Shown here piece after piece: positions 52,145-61,328 of a DNA stretch of 64,000 nt. Below the pieces are notes generated by a model. It did no database searches. It was not told the DNA's origin and saw only the letters and a list, made by a program, of their open reading frames with translations. The DNA lies in the NCBI GenBank assembly GCA_041678005.1, contig JBAYOW010000001.1, forward strand, positions 48,695 through 112,694, given 5' to 3'. The stretch comes from Sulfurivermis sp041678005. GTDB taxonomy: Bacteria > Pseudomonadota > Gammaproteobacteria > Thiohalomonadales > Thiohalomonadaceae. Each line of letters begins with the position of its first letter. The stretch's first letter is position 1. The position numbers were made by a program, and so were the translations under genes.

Positions 52145-52846
52145 ATGAGTGAGCAGCCGGAGCGCCTGCTGGTGGTAGATGATGAGCCGGAGCTGCGGGC
52201 GCTGCTGAAACGCTACCTGAGCGAACAGGGTTACCAGGTGGCGGCAGTTGCCGACGGCGTTGCGATGGAGCAGCATCTGAACAGACACAACGTCGACCTG
52301 ATCATCCTTGACCTGATGCTACCGGGCGAGAACGGTCTCTCACTGGCCAGACAACTGCGCCAGCAGGGTGGGCAGTCGATCATCATGCTCTCCGCGCGCG
52401 GCGAGGAAGTGGATCGGATCGTCGGTCTGGAGATGGGTGCCGATGACTACCTGGCAAAACCATTTAATCCACGCGAACTGCTGGCCCGCGTCCGCGCCGT
52501 ACTGCGACGTAACCAGGAAAGACAGCACTCCGTAAATAAACAATCCATCCTCTTCGGCCCTTATGAACTCAACCTGTTCAGCCACCGGCTAACCCAAAAC
52601 GGTAACGAAATCCAGCTCACTGCGGGCGAGTTTGACCTGCTACTGATCTTCGCCAAACATCCGAATGCGGTACTCAGCCGTGACCGGCTGCTGGATCTGA
52701 CCAAAGGTTACGAGCGCTCGCCATTTGATCGCAGCATAGATGTACGGGTCAACCGTCTGCGACGCAAGATCGAGCCTGATGCAGCTGAACCGATCTACCT
52801 GCGCACTGTATGGGGTGCCGGCTACCTCTTCTCCCCCGACGCCTGA
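52145..52846 (+). CDS. OmpR-family response regulator
   Basis: 233 residues from the ATG at 52145 (a possible earlier ATG at 52115 has a poor site). Receiver domain with VVDDEPELR and the phospho-acceptor Asp in DLIILDLMLPGENG, the conserved KPFNPRELLARVRAVLRR linker, then the winged-helix trans_reg_C domain. Followed by its sensor kinase 8 bases on. Likely regulates the divergent cytochrome/porin unit; that is inference. Confidence 0.93.
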   Translation: MSEQPERLLVVDDEPELRALLKRYLSEQGYQVAAVADGVAMEQHLNRHNVDLIILDLMLPGENGLSLARQLRQQGGQSIIMLSARGEEVDRIVGLEMGADDYLAKPFNPRELLARVRAVLRRNQERQHSVNKQSILFGPYELNLFSHRLTQNGNEIQLTAGEFDLLLIFAKHPNAVLSRDRLLDLTKGYERSPFDRSIDVRVNRLRRKIEPDAAEPIYLRTVWGAGYLFSPDA

Positions 52847-52854
52847 CGCTGGCT

Positions 52855-54231
52855 GTGTCCCTGCTCAAACCACGCACCCTGTTCGGCCGCACCCTGCTCA
52901 CCATTGCCGTGGTCTCGATCGGCTTCCAGATTTTCATGATGGTGGTAATCGGCTCACTGATGTTGGTTCCCTTGGGCCAGCGTTCGGCCGACGACCTGGC
53001 AGCACTGATGATCTCTGTCGCCGAGAACTGGCAACAACATGAACAGGATGAACGACGCCACCTGGAGACGAGCTACATGCAGCGTTACCAGATCCTGCCG
53101 AGCAGCAACCGCGATCCATTACCAGTCAGTAACAGCTGGCTGCCCTATCGCTTCTTCCTGCAAAATGCCCTCTCCCGGCGCAGTAGTCAGCCGATTCAAC
53201 TATTGCAACAGAACACCCTGGAACAGGGTAATTGGTTCTGGGTTGATATCCCGTTACAAGAAAGCGCGGTACGGGTCGGGTTCCCCCGTTCTCGCATTGG
53301 GGTTAATCCGCCGATCGCCCTTATACTGGTTCTTTCGGCCGGTGCCTGGGTCACTATGATTACAGTGATCGTGCTGGTAAGGAATCTCTCTGCCCCGCTG
53401 GAATCACTTTCCCGGGCCGTGCGTACGCTGGGTACCGGAAAGTGGCCGGAGCCGGTCTCTGAACATGGTCCGGAGGAGCTGTCCAGCCTGGCGCGGGGCT
53501 TTAACCGGATGACCGGTGAAGTACGTGAGCTGCTAGCCAACCGCACCACTTTGCTGGCCGGCATATCGCACGATCTACGCACCCCGATCACGCAGATCCA
53601 ACTGGCCCTGGAAATGTTGCCGAACGAGGGTGGCGATGCTCAGTTGATGGCCGGCATCCGGCGTGATCTGGAACGAATCAATCGCATGATCAGCATGTTC
53701 CTGGACATCAGCCGTGGACTGGAGGGCACCCAGGAACAGCAGTTACTAATCGAACCGCTACTTAACGAGCTGACCGGGCAGTATCGGGAACGGGGCGTCG
53801 AGATCAGCTGGACGCCTTGCTGCGGCTGCTGTCAGCGGGTCAACGCCATGGTACTAAACCGCATCCTCTGTAACCTGCTGGACAATGCCCTGCGCTACGG
53901 CGAAAACTCACCCATTAAGCTCGACTGCCGCTGCACTCAAACAAGTGTCGTAATCACGGTAGCGGATCTGGGGCCAGGAATAACCGAGTCGGAGCGGGAG
54001 AAAGTCTTTCAACCATTCTACCGCCTGGAGCCTTCACGCAATCAGGATACCGGCGGTAGCGGCCTGGGGCTGGCCATTGTTCGTCAATTAGCACGCGCCT
54101 ACGGCTGGGAGGTGACTCTGCAGTCGAACCTACCACGGGGGACGCAGGCCATGGTTACCCTGCTGCAACACAAGCAAAGCGCAGACGGCAGCGCGCCCCT
54201 CTCGACCAGCGTGCCAGGTAAATCAATCTGA
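52855..54231 (+). CDS. EnvZ-like sensor histidine kinase
   Basis: About 458 residues from a GTG at 52855 (an ATG at 52810 overlapping the regulator is an alternative). Two membrane segments (about residues 13-37 and 150-175) enclose a periplasmic loop; HAMP, then the H-box GISHDLRTPITQIQ, N-box LDNALRYGE and G-boxes DLGPGITESER and GGSGLGLAIVR. A cluster CCGCC-like (TPCCGCCQRVN) lies just before the N-box and might be redox-reactive; that is a guess. Confidence 0.93.
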   Translation: MSLLKPRTLFGRTLLTIAVVSIGFQIFMMVVIGSLMLVPLGQRSADDLAALMISVAENWQQHEQDERRHLETSYMQRYQILPSSNRDPLPVSNSWLPYRFFLQNALSRRSSQPIQLLQQNTLEQGNWFWVDIPLQESAVRVGFPRSRIGVNPPIALILVLSAGAWVTMITVIVLVRNLSAPLESLSRAVRTLGTGKWPEPVSEHGPEELSSLARGFNRMTGEVRELLANRTTLLAGISHDLRTPITQIQLALEMLPNEGGDAQLMAGIRRDLERINRMISMFLDISRGLEGTQEQQLLIEPLLNELTGQYRERGVEISWTPCCGCCQRVNAMVLNRILCNLLDNALRYGENSPIKLDCRCTQTSVVITVADLGPGITESEREKVFQPFYRLEPSRNQDTGGSGLGLAIVRQLARAYGWEVTLQSNLPRGTQAMVTLLQHKQSADGSAPLSTSVPGKSI

Positions 54232-54437
54232 CACCTCGGTCGCTGCGATGTGCCACATTAGAAAGCCCACAATCATAGCCTCCTTAAGCCAAACATCGAT
54301 TTAGCAACCTTGTCTGATATTACTAAACATATCGCCACGCCTAGAGAGAAAATTATGACAATCAACAACATCTCAGAATTCAGCTGCTGAAAAATCGAGC
54401 AATACGTGACGAGCTTGCTTAATTTGATTTTGGTATT

Positions 54438-55322
54438 TCAGGCCAAAGCTGTATCCAGAACCATCATCAGCACAAAACCCACCAACAAACCTGCGGTTGC
54501 ATAGGCTTCGTGGCCCTGCCGGTGGGACTCGGGAATAATCTCGTGGCTGATCACGAACAACATAGCGCCCGCAGCAAAGCCCAGACCCCAAGGCAACATA
54601 GGAGCCGACCATGTGACGACTGCGGCACCTAATACTGCGGTTATAGGTTCAATCAGGCCCGATGCCATACCAATCATGACTGAAAATCTCCGGCTGTAAC
54701 CCACCGACAACAGGGCGACGGCTACTATCAGTCCTTCGGGAATATCCTGTATGGCAATTCCGATAGCCAGAGCCGTGCCGCGTACGGCGTCAGTGCCAGC
54801 ATAGCCGACACCGATAGCCAAGCCTTCTGGTAGATTGTGTAATGTGATGGCGAAAACGAATAGCCAGATGCGGCGCAGGCGCTGAACCTCAATGCCTTCA
54901 CGTCCTTTGATGAAATGCTCGTGCGGTAGCAGCCGTTCGAGCATAAGCAACGAGGCTCCACCGATAAGGATAGCAGCCGCCATGATCGCGCCTGCAGCCC
55001 ATGGGCCGTAGCCCTCCTGTGCGGCAACCTCAAGTCCGGGGATCGTCAAGGAAAAAACAGTTGCTGCCAACATGACGCCTGCAGCAAAACCATACATCGT
55101 ATCCTGTGCGCAACTAGACAGTGTGCGCATCATCAGGATAGGCAGCGTGCCCACAGCGGTCGCGCCAGCCGCCAACATACCGCCTGCCAGCGCTAGTGCC
55201 AGTGTGGGTGAATGCTCATTGAAATACACCCAGAGCTGATACACCGCCAAGCAAATCAGCATGCCCAGCACGATAGCCAAGAACACGAGTTCAGCGCGAA
55301 GTTTAGGTGGGTAAGCTTCCAT
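54438..55322 (-). CDS. ZIP family divalent-metal transporter
   Basis: 294 residues, eight or so membrane helices. The ZIP metal-binding helices are clear: HNLPEGLAIGVGYAG and QDIPEGLIVAVALLS (HNxPEG/xDxPEG motifs), and later SHEIIPESHRQGHE. It probably imports Zn2+ or a similar metal. Upstream and downstream gaps (about 205 bases each) have no recognisable gene. Confidence 0.9.
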   Translation of the reverse strand: MEAYPPKLRAELVFLAIVLGMLICLAVYQLWVYFNEHSPTLALALAGGMLAAGATAVGTLPILMMRTLSSCAQDTMYGFAAGVMLAATVFSLTIPGLEVAAQEGYGPWAAGAIMAAAILIGGASLLMLERLLPHEHFIKGREGIEVQRLRRIWLFVFAITLHNLPEGLAIGVGYAGTDAVRGTALAIGIAIQDIPEGLIVAVALLSVGYSRRFSVMIGMASGLIEPITAVLGAAVVTWSAPMLPWGLGFAAGAMLFVISHEIIPESHRQGHEAYATAGLLVGFVLMMVLDTALA

Positions 55323-55529
55323 GTCGTTCGAAAACAGACCTCGCTATCAGCTGACTGGCGCAGGCTTGATGATTCAAACCTGCAATGGGCAATACATTTA
55401 CCCCGTTATTCCCGCCTGCGCGGGGTTGACGGTTTTCTTATTCAATTACAGCATAATTTACCCACTACGATTGGTGAGTACCACTTAGATAAAGCTCTGG
55501 CGGTCTGGCCCTGCCACACCACTCCACCC

Positions 55530-56387
55530 CTATTTTATGACTAAAATAGGCAACCGGCATGAGCGAATCATTGTAGTCGTGGTGGAGCCTATAATGAGCG
55601 TGCGAATTCGGGAGTGGCCATAGGCACCCATCACTAGAAGGTCATAATCACTTTCAGTTTTAACCTGTGCCAGAACCTGTTCCGGCTCGCCGCTACGGAT
55701 AATTATCTCTGGCTCTAATCCTCCGTCCTTTAAGGTTGCGGCTGCTTGATTAAGGCTCTCGCGGATACTCACACTATCCTTCCCGGCAAACACCAAGGTG
55801 ACAGGCAGACCCGTAAAAAGTGGGCCGTTAGCAATATAATCGATTGCCTTCTGCGATGAAGGACCACCATCATATGCAACGAGAAGCTTTTCTATTGGTT
55901 TGAAGTTGCGATTGGCAATGAAGACCGGCTTGTGAGTAGCACGTAGGATTCGCTCTAGATTAGAGCCTAGGTGGTCCTTGGCAAAATCAGCTGCCTCACC
56001 GCGCTTGCCAATGAGGATCATATCGCCACTGTCTTCCTTGCTGGCAATCATTTCCAGCAGGTCACCATGACGTAAACGAGTTTCGACCTCGATGTCGCTG
56101 TCACTTTGAATGATTTTTTTGGCATCCTCCAAAATGGCCCTGCCATGCTCTTTGGTCAGCTCCGAACGCTCTGCGTCTAGTTTAGATAGTTGTTCGAGAA
56201 GTTTCGTTTGTGCGCCCAGACGGATGGTTCCGCTAAGATCCAGTTTTTCAGGCGCATCACGACGGCCCATTACGTGATAAACCTTGACCTTGGACTCGCT
56301 GCGCCTGGCAACCCAGGCCGCATAATGGCACAGGCTTTCGGAATAAGCCGAACCATCAACCAGGGCAATCACCATCTTATTTGTCAT
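55530..56387 (-). CDS. Tandem universal stress protein
   Basis: 285 residues from the ATG at 56387 with AGGAGAGA upstream (the longer frame starts inside sulP). Two UspA domains, each with a nucleotide-binding G-x2-G-x9-G-S/T motif: GKRG...GSNLERI in the first, GAYGHSRIRTLIIGSTT in the second. It follows the SulP gene by 28 bases, which hints that the pair function together. Confidence 0.94.
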   Translation of the reverse strand: MTNKMVIALVDGSAYSESLCHYAAWVARRSESKVKVYHVMGRRDAPEKLDLSGTIRLGAQTKLLEQLSKLDAERSELTKEHGRAILEDAKKIIQSDSDIEVETRLRHGDLLEMIASKEDSGDMILIGKRGEAADFAKDHLGSNLERILRATHKPVFIANRNFKPIEKLLVAYDGGPSSQKAIDYIANGPLFTGLPVTLVFAGKDSVSIRESLNQAAATLKDGGLEPEIIIRSGEPEQVLAQVKTESDYDLLVMGAYGHSRIRTLIIGSTTTTMIRSCRLPILVIK

Positions 56388-56415
56388 TTCTCTCTCCTGG
56401 TCACTGGCGCTGTAA

Positions 56416-57903
56416 TTACCCAGTAAGGCGTTCCATTGCGCCTGGTTTGTCATGCACCGCAAGCCTGTCCACAATCGTTTCAGATGCCTTGTTCAGGCCA
56501 ACAATATTGACTTCGGCACCCTCTCGGCGAAATTTGAGCACAGCCATGTCCAATGCCGCGACTGAAGAAATATCCCATATATGGGCGCGGCTGACATCAA
56601 TAGTGACTTTTTCCGGCGCTTCCTTGAAATCAAAAGAACTCATAAAATCTTCAGAGGACGCAAAGAAAAGCTGACCTTCAACATAGTATGTTCGGTGTTC
56701 GCCAGAGGGAGTGATCTCGCTCCGCACACGGAAAAGTTGCGCGATTTTCCAGGCAAAGAAGATACCTGATAAAAGCACACCAACCAGAACGCCAATGGCA
56801 AGGTTGTGGGTATAGATCACAAAGAACACCGTAGCCAGCATCACGATAGAAGAGGATTTAGGATGACTTTTAAGATTCTTGATTGAGGACCATGAAAAAG
56901 TTCCGATGGAGACCATAATCATGATCGCCACCAAAGCAGCCATGGGGATCATCGCCACAACACCATCCATGAAAACAACCATAATCAAAAGAAACACACC
57001 AGCGGCAAAGCTGGAAAGCCTTCCACGACCACCGGATTTCACATTGATGATCGACTGTCCGATCATGGCGCAACCAGCCATCCCACCAATAAATCCGGTT
57101 GCGGTATTGGCGATGCCCTGTCCAATACATTCCTGATTGCGGTCGCTCTCCGTATCGGTCAGATCATCAACAATCTGCTGGGTCAACAAGCTTTCCAGCA
57201 AGCCAACAACAGCGATTGCCACTGAATAAGGGAAGATGATCCGCAGCGTTTCAAATGTCAGCGTAATATCCGGGATGAGAAAGATCGGAAGACTACCCGG
57301 CAGCTCACCCATATCGCCCACGGTGCGCACATCCCAGCCCATCAGCAAGGTCAGCAGCGTCAGCACAATGATGGTTATTAACGGTGCGGGCACGGCGGTA
57401 GTAATCCGTGGGAATAGATAGATGATCGCAAGACCGCCAGCGACAAGCGCATAGGTGAGCCAGCTAACCCTCGCAGGATCAAGCTCAGGCAATTGTGCGA
57501 TAAAAATCAAAATGGCCAGTGCATTGACGAAACCTGTGATGACCGAACGGGAAACGAAACGCATTACGTAGCCGAGTTTAAATATTCCGGCCCCTATCTG
57601 TATAAGCCCGGTCAGCACCGTGGCCGCCAACAAATACTGCAAGCCATAATCCTTCACAAGCGTAACCATCAGGACTGCCGTCGCCGCAGTGGCGGCCGAA
57701 ATCATGCCGGGCCGACCGCCTGCAATTGCAGTGATCACGGCAATCGAGAAGCTGGCATAAAGTCCTACTTTGGGGTCCACGCCGGCAATGATAGAAAAAG
57801 CGATCGCCTCCGGAATCAGCGCAAGCGCAACCACCAGGCCAGACAAAAGATCACCTCGGATGTTATGTAACCATTGGTAACGGTAGCGGGAAAAGGAAAT
57901 CAT
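56416..57903 (-). CDS. SulP-family anion transporter with STAS domain
   Basis: 495 residues from ATG 57903 (a TTG nine codons earlier is possible). About 12 hydrophobic segments, including AIAFSIIAGVDPKVGLYASF and GFIGGMAGCAMIGQSIINVKSGGRGRLSSF, followed by a cytoplasmic STAS domain (VEGQLFFASSEDFMSSFDF). It could move sulfate or bicarbonate; the sequence does not tell. Co-directional with uspA. Confidence 0.93.
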   Translation of the reverse strand: MISFSRYRYQWLHNIRGDLLSGLVVALALIPEAIAFSIIAGVDPKVGLYASFSIAVITAIAGGRPGMISAATAATAVLMVTLVKDYGLQYLLAATVLTGLIQIGAGIFKLGYVMRFVSRSVITGFVNALAILIFIAQLPELDPARVSWLTYALVAGGLAIIYLFPRITTAVPAPLITIIVLTLLTLLMGWDVRTVGDMGELPGSLPIFLIPDITLTFETLRIIFPYSVAIAVVGLLESLLTQQIVDDLTDTESDRNQECIGQGIANTATGFIGGMAGCAMIGQSIINVKSGGRGRLSSFAAGVFLLIMVVFMDGVVAMIPMAALVAIMIMVSIGTFSWSSIKNLKSHPKSSSIVMLATVFFVIYTHNLAIGVLVGVLLSGIFFAWKIAQLFRVRSEITPSGEHRTYYVEGQLFFASSEDFMSSFDFKEAPEKVTIDVSRAHIWDISSVAALDMAVLKFRREGAEVNIVGLNKASETIVDRLAVHDKPGAMERLTG

Positions 57904-57930
57904 AAAGCGTTTTTTATCCTTAGGCCGCAA

Positions 57931-58888
57931 GCTTTTAGCTAGCGGTATTGACTGGTGTCATCTGTTTTTTGATTGGCTGACGAAACAGCAGTTAGGTAGA
58001 CAGCCAGGGAATGGGCTGATTTTCATACCCAGCTGCATGAGTCCATGGGACAAAAAATACACATGCCGGAAGGTTCAGTGCCATGCTTCAGAAACTCAAA
58101 CGCGAGGCAGCAATGATTGCGTAATAAAGAACGATCCAAAGCTGCGTTCAACTTCCACCTTGACAGACTCATCCTTTATCCTAAAGGACTGACCTGGTGA
58201 CTGTGACCCACACGAATTAATGAAGAACCGTTTTGTGTAAAAAACACCATCCTGTTGACAATTGTGGTGCACACATCAGCCCTTCAAAATCACCTCCTGC
58301 AACTGTAGGCATCTTTTCTTAACAAGTATGCAGGCGTCTTACGGGGCTGTTGCCAAATATGTATTTTTACCCGGTTTCAAATGGGAGACTTGCTTGCAAA
58401 GTGCGTGAGCTATGCAATCCTGGGTCTTTTTATCTCTTCTGATTGTTGTCCGAAGAGCCCGGCATCATATACATCCTGTAGTACCTGTCAAGCTGGCTGT
58501 CGCCTCTGGCTGATTTTGTCTTTTAATAACTCACTGTTTTTTATGGGCTCAGGATGCCCTGGTTGTAGCTCCAGCTTTCGTATATTCTTGTATTCATGCT
58601 TGTCGTTGCGCCACGGAGTTTCTGACTAGGCGCGGACAAAGGCTGGCGAACCACAGTAGATTGGCAGTGATAAGGTCTTGGTATGTATCCGACCGCTGTG
58701 CTCTGGACTTGAACAAAAAAACATCTACTCTCTATCTATAATTACCAGGCAGTGTAATCACTGCTGTTGCCCACCCAACACACAATGTTAATAGCTGCCC
58801 AATTCTGTCAACGAGTATGGGCTGAATAGATGCGCCGCCCACAGCTTGGTATATTAGCCGCGTCAACATTTCTCACACGAGGTAAATT
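57931..58888. other. 958-base gap, no supported gene
   Basis: An 82-codon frame (58381-58629, plus) lacks a ribosome-binding site and does not look like a known protein. GGGGCTGTTGCCAAA at 58343-58357 resembles the terminal inverted repeat of some insertion sequences (GGxxCTGTTGC type), but no transposase frame or second end was found. The last 150 bases presumably contain the promoter of the hibernation-factor gene. Confidence 0.5.
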
Positions 58889-59443
58889 ATGCAGATACCA
58901 CTGGACATTACTTTTAGAAACGCGGAACGTTCCGAGCAGGTGGAAGCGCTCGTGCGTGAGCGCGTCGATAAATTAAACCAATACTTTCAAAATATTATTT
59001 CGTGCCGCGTTACGCTGGAAGTACCCAACCGAACTCCACAGTACGATGTTCTTAATCATCGGGTGAGTATTGAAATCAGCGTTCCGGGTGAAGAGTTGAA
59101 CGTATCTCGCGAGCCGAGCGAGCACAAAAATTTCAATGATATTTATGTGACAATCCGCGATGCATTCGATGCGGCAGAGCAACAGCTAAAGAGCTATTCT
59201 GGACGTCTTCGGGAGCCGCGAAAAATCCATGAGGACTCGCCGCGTGCCATCGTCAACAAGATATTTCCAAATGAAGGCTATGGTTTTTTACTGACTCCAG
59301 ACGAACGCGAAATATATTTTCATGAAAACAGCGTGGCTCATCCTGGCTTTAATAAACTCAATCCAGGAGATACCGTTCGCTTTGTTGAATCACGTGGAGA
59401 TTCCGGGCCGCAAGCCAGTTTGGTTAAGGCCATAGATCGGTAA
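58889..59443 (+). CDS. Ribosome hibernation factor fused to cold-shock domain (HPF/RaiA-CSD)
   Basis: 184 residues. Residues 1-110 form an HPF/RaiA beta-alpha domain (MQIPLDITFRNAERSEQVEALVRERVDKLNQYF, HVSIE, RDAFDAAEQQLKSY). Residues 118-184 are a cold-shock domain with RNP1-like GYGFLLTPD and RNP2-like IYFHENSV. Such fusions, distinct from the E. coli two-protein system, are known. It would bind stalled ribosomes and RNA. GAGGTAAATT precedes the start. Confidence 0.9.
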   Translation: MQIPLDITFRNAERSEQVEALVRERVDKLNQYFQNIISCRVTLEVPNRTPQYDVLNHRVSIEISVPGEELNVSREPSEHKNFNDIYVTIRDAFDAAEQQLKSYSGRLREPRKIHEDSPRAIVNKIFPNEGYGFLLTPDEREIYFHENSVAHPGFNKLNPGDTVRFVESRGDSGPQASLVKAIDR

Positions 59444-60202
59444 TAATTCTGCTACTAAACATCGGATAATAACTTAATGGCCTAATCTGGGGCGAGAAGC
59501 CCCAGAGGCATGTTCGGCAACAGGCTTTTTACGCTTTCATCTACACCACATCGGTTTTTTCATGTCACAGTTCATCATGCTCCGTCTTGCCATGGAGAAA
59601 GGCGAGACACACACGACATACAGCTCACTGCTGTGATAATGGGCAGGATTGCCCATGGCAAGCGGTTCCCACGCACACTACGCTACGGTGGTATTTATCG
59701 CACAGGACGAGCGTGAGTGCATTGACCACATTTTTTCACATAAGCCAGGCACATAGCTCTTGATAGAATCAGATTCAAGCACGACTTATCCAGGTTTGGC
59801 TCGAACAGTTGAATCAACTGCTCATGGCAAATACGTTTCAGACATAACCGGGCTTTGCCCACCGCCAACAGAAATGCCTAATATCTGGCCACCATCTAGT
59901 GATAAAAGACCTAGTGACAAAAGACGGGACATCTGATGATGTCCCAATGCCACAGCAGCGAATAACAACCTGCAGTATTGTTTCTGCATGCTAATCTCTA
60001 CTTAGGGATGATTTGATATTACTGGCCTTTTTTATGTTTTGCTCGGCGCAACAGGCCTGACTTTCCGCGCATCCTGCAGAAAATAGCGCGGCAGCCAAAA
60101 TAACCGGTGGTGACATCACCAGCCAATGAGGCATTCAATACAGGAATTTGCTAGCAGGCCCTGTTGGCTGTGATTCTTTTACGGCCATAGCCAAGGACAA
60201 AA
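59444..60202. other. 759-base gap before ackA with relics
   Basis: A hairpin, CTGGGGC / GCCCCAG with GAGAA loop (59487-59505), follows the HPF-CSD gene but has no T-run. A 68-codon frame (59510-59716) and a 59-codon frame (about 59762-59938) show no family resemblance. The gap ends in the decayed copy of the cytochrome-fadL junction, then the ackA Shine-Dalgarno sequence AAGGAC. Confidence 0.6.
59933..60135 (-). pseudogene. Decayed copy of the cytochrome 3' end and fadL 5' end
   Basis: The sequence aligns along its length, in the same orientation, with 51252-51446 (cytochrome tail, spacer and first codons of the FadL-type gene). Read on the minus strand it gives GDVTTGYFGCRAIF against the intact GDITTGCFGCHTIF: the first Cys and the His of CxxCH are lost, and the TGA stop has become CGA. 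The FadL start is kept as ATG with MQKQYCRLL against MQKRYCRLS, then breaks off. It is a leftover of a duplication. Confidence 0.87.
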
Positions 60203-61303
60203 ATGATTCTTTTGACTGTCAATGCGGGAAGTTCTTCTATCCGCCTCGCTGCCTATACGAGCGATCAGCGGCTGCTTGCCACCCATCACAGTGACACAGC
60301 GCCAGCGCAGGCTAAGGACGTGCTGCGCGAGTTCATCAAACAGCACAGCCTCGATGACATTGCAGTCGTGGCGCACCGCGTGGTGCACGGCGGTGACATG
60401 CTTGTGCGCTCGTGTGTGATCGACGCCGAGGTCGAGCGCGAGATTGAACGGCTTTCCGTGCTCGCGCCGCTGCACAATCCACCGGCGCTTGCCTGGTTGC
60501 GTGCCTGCCTCGTGCTGGTGGGCGCACATATCCCACAGGTGGCGGTATTTGATACGGCATTTTATGCATACCTGCCAAAAGTCGCCGCAACCTATGCGCT
60601 GCCGCTGGAGCTCAATGCGCGTCTCAGACTACGCCGCTTTGGCTTCCATGGACTGGCGCATGAGGCAATGTGGCGGCGCTGGTGTGCAATGCGGCCAGAT
60701 GTCATGGATAGTGGGCGCGTGATCTCGCTCCAACTCGGTGCCGGCAGCTCGATCACCGCGGTGCGCGCTGGCCGGGCGGTCGATACCTCCATGGGTTTCT
60801 CCCCGCTTGAGGGGCTGGTAATGGCAACTCGTAGCGGTGACATAGATGCCGGATTGTTGCTTTATCTGCAAAGCACTGAAGGCATGTCAGCCGAACAGCT
60901 AGGCAGGCTGCTTAATGAGGCATCTGGTTTGCTTGGACTTTCTGGCATAAGCGGCGATATGCGTATCCTGCTTGAATCGAACGAGCCAGCCGCGCGCCTG
61001 GCAGTAGAAATTTATGCCTATCGCGCGTGCAAGTATATCGGCGCTTATTTGGCGGCACTGGGTGGTGCTGATGCCATCGTATTCGGTGGTGGCGTGGGCG
61101 AGAACGCCCCGGCTGTGCGCGCGGCAATATTAAAGAGCATGGAATGGGCCGGCGTAGACCTGGATGCCGCAGCAAATGAAACAACCGTGTCAAAGAAAGG
61201 TCTAATCAGCCGCCCCGGCAGTAAAATCGAGGTCTGGGTGCTTCCCGTGGACGAACAACAAATCCTGGTGCAGGAGGCGCTGGCGGCGCTCAGCCGTCAA
61301 TGA
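60203..61303 (+). CDS. ackA: Acetate/propionate kinase
   Basis: 366 residues (E. coli AckA has 400). ASKHA fold: NAGSSSIRLA, HRVVHGG, the catalytic Asp and neighbours in VAVFDTAFYAYLP, FHGLAHE, and the nucleotide motif FGGGVGENAPAVR. It makes ATP from acetyl phosphate, which the next gene's product supplies. 25 bases separate it from xfp, so one transcript. Confidence 0.95.
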   Translation: MILLTVNAGSSSIRLAAYTSDQRLLATHHSDTAPAQAKDVLREFIKQHSLDDIAVVAHRVVHGGDMLVRSCVIDAEVEREIERLSVLAPLHNPPALAWLRACLVLVGAHIPQVAVFDTAFYAYLPKVAATYALPLELNARLRLRRFGFHGLAHEAMWRRWCAMRPDVMDSGRVISLQLGAGSSITAVRAGRAVDTSMGFSPLEGLVMATRSGDIDAGLLLYLQSTEGMSAEQLGRLLNEASGLLGLSGISGDMRILLESNEPAARLAVEIYAYRACKYIGAYLAALGGADAIVFGGGVGENAPAVRAAILKSMEWAGVDLDAAANETTVSKKGLISRPGSKIEVWVLPVDEQQILVQEALAALSRQ

Positions 61304-61328
61304 AATACATGGCAAAAGGAGAGCAAAG

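Noticed and set aside
55411..55424. CCCGC-CTGC-GCGGG hairpin between ZIP and uspA genes
   Set aside because: Only a 5-bp stem with no T-run on either strand; not convincing as a terminator.
58381..58629. 82-codon frame in the gap before the HPF-CSD gene
   Set aside because: No ribosome-binding site and a Ser/Cys-rich low-information sequence with no family.
59510..59716. 68-codon frame after the HPF-CSD gene
   Set aside because: No homology recognised, no start signals, and it lies in a stretch with relics.
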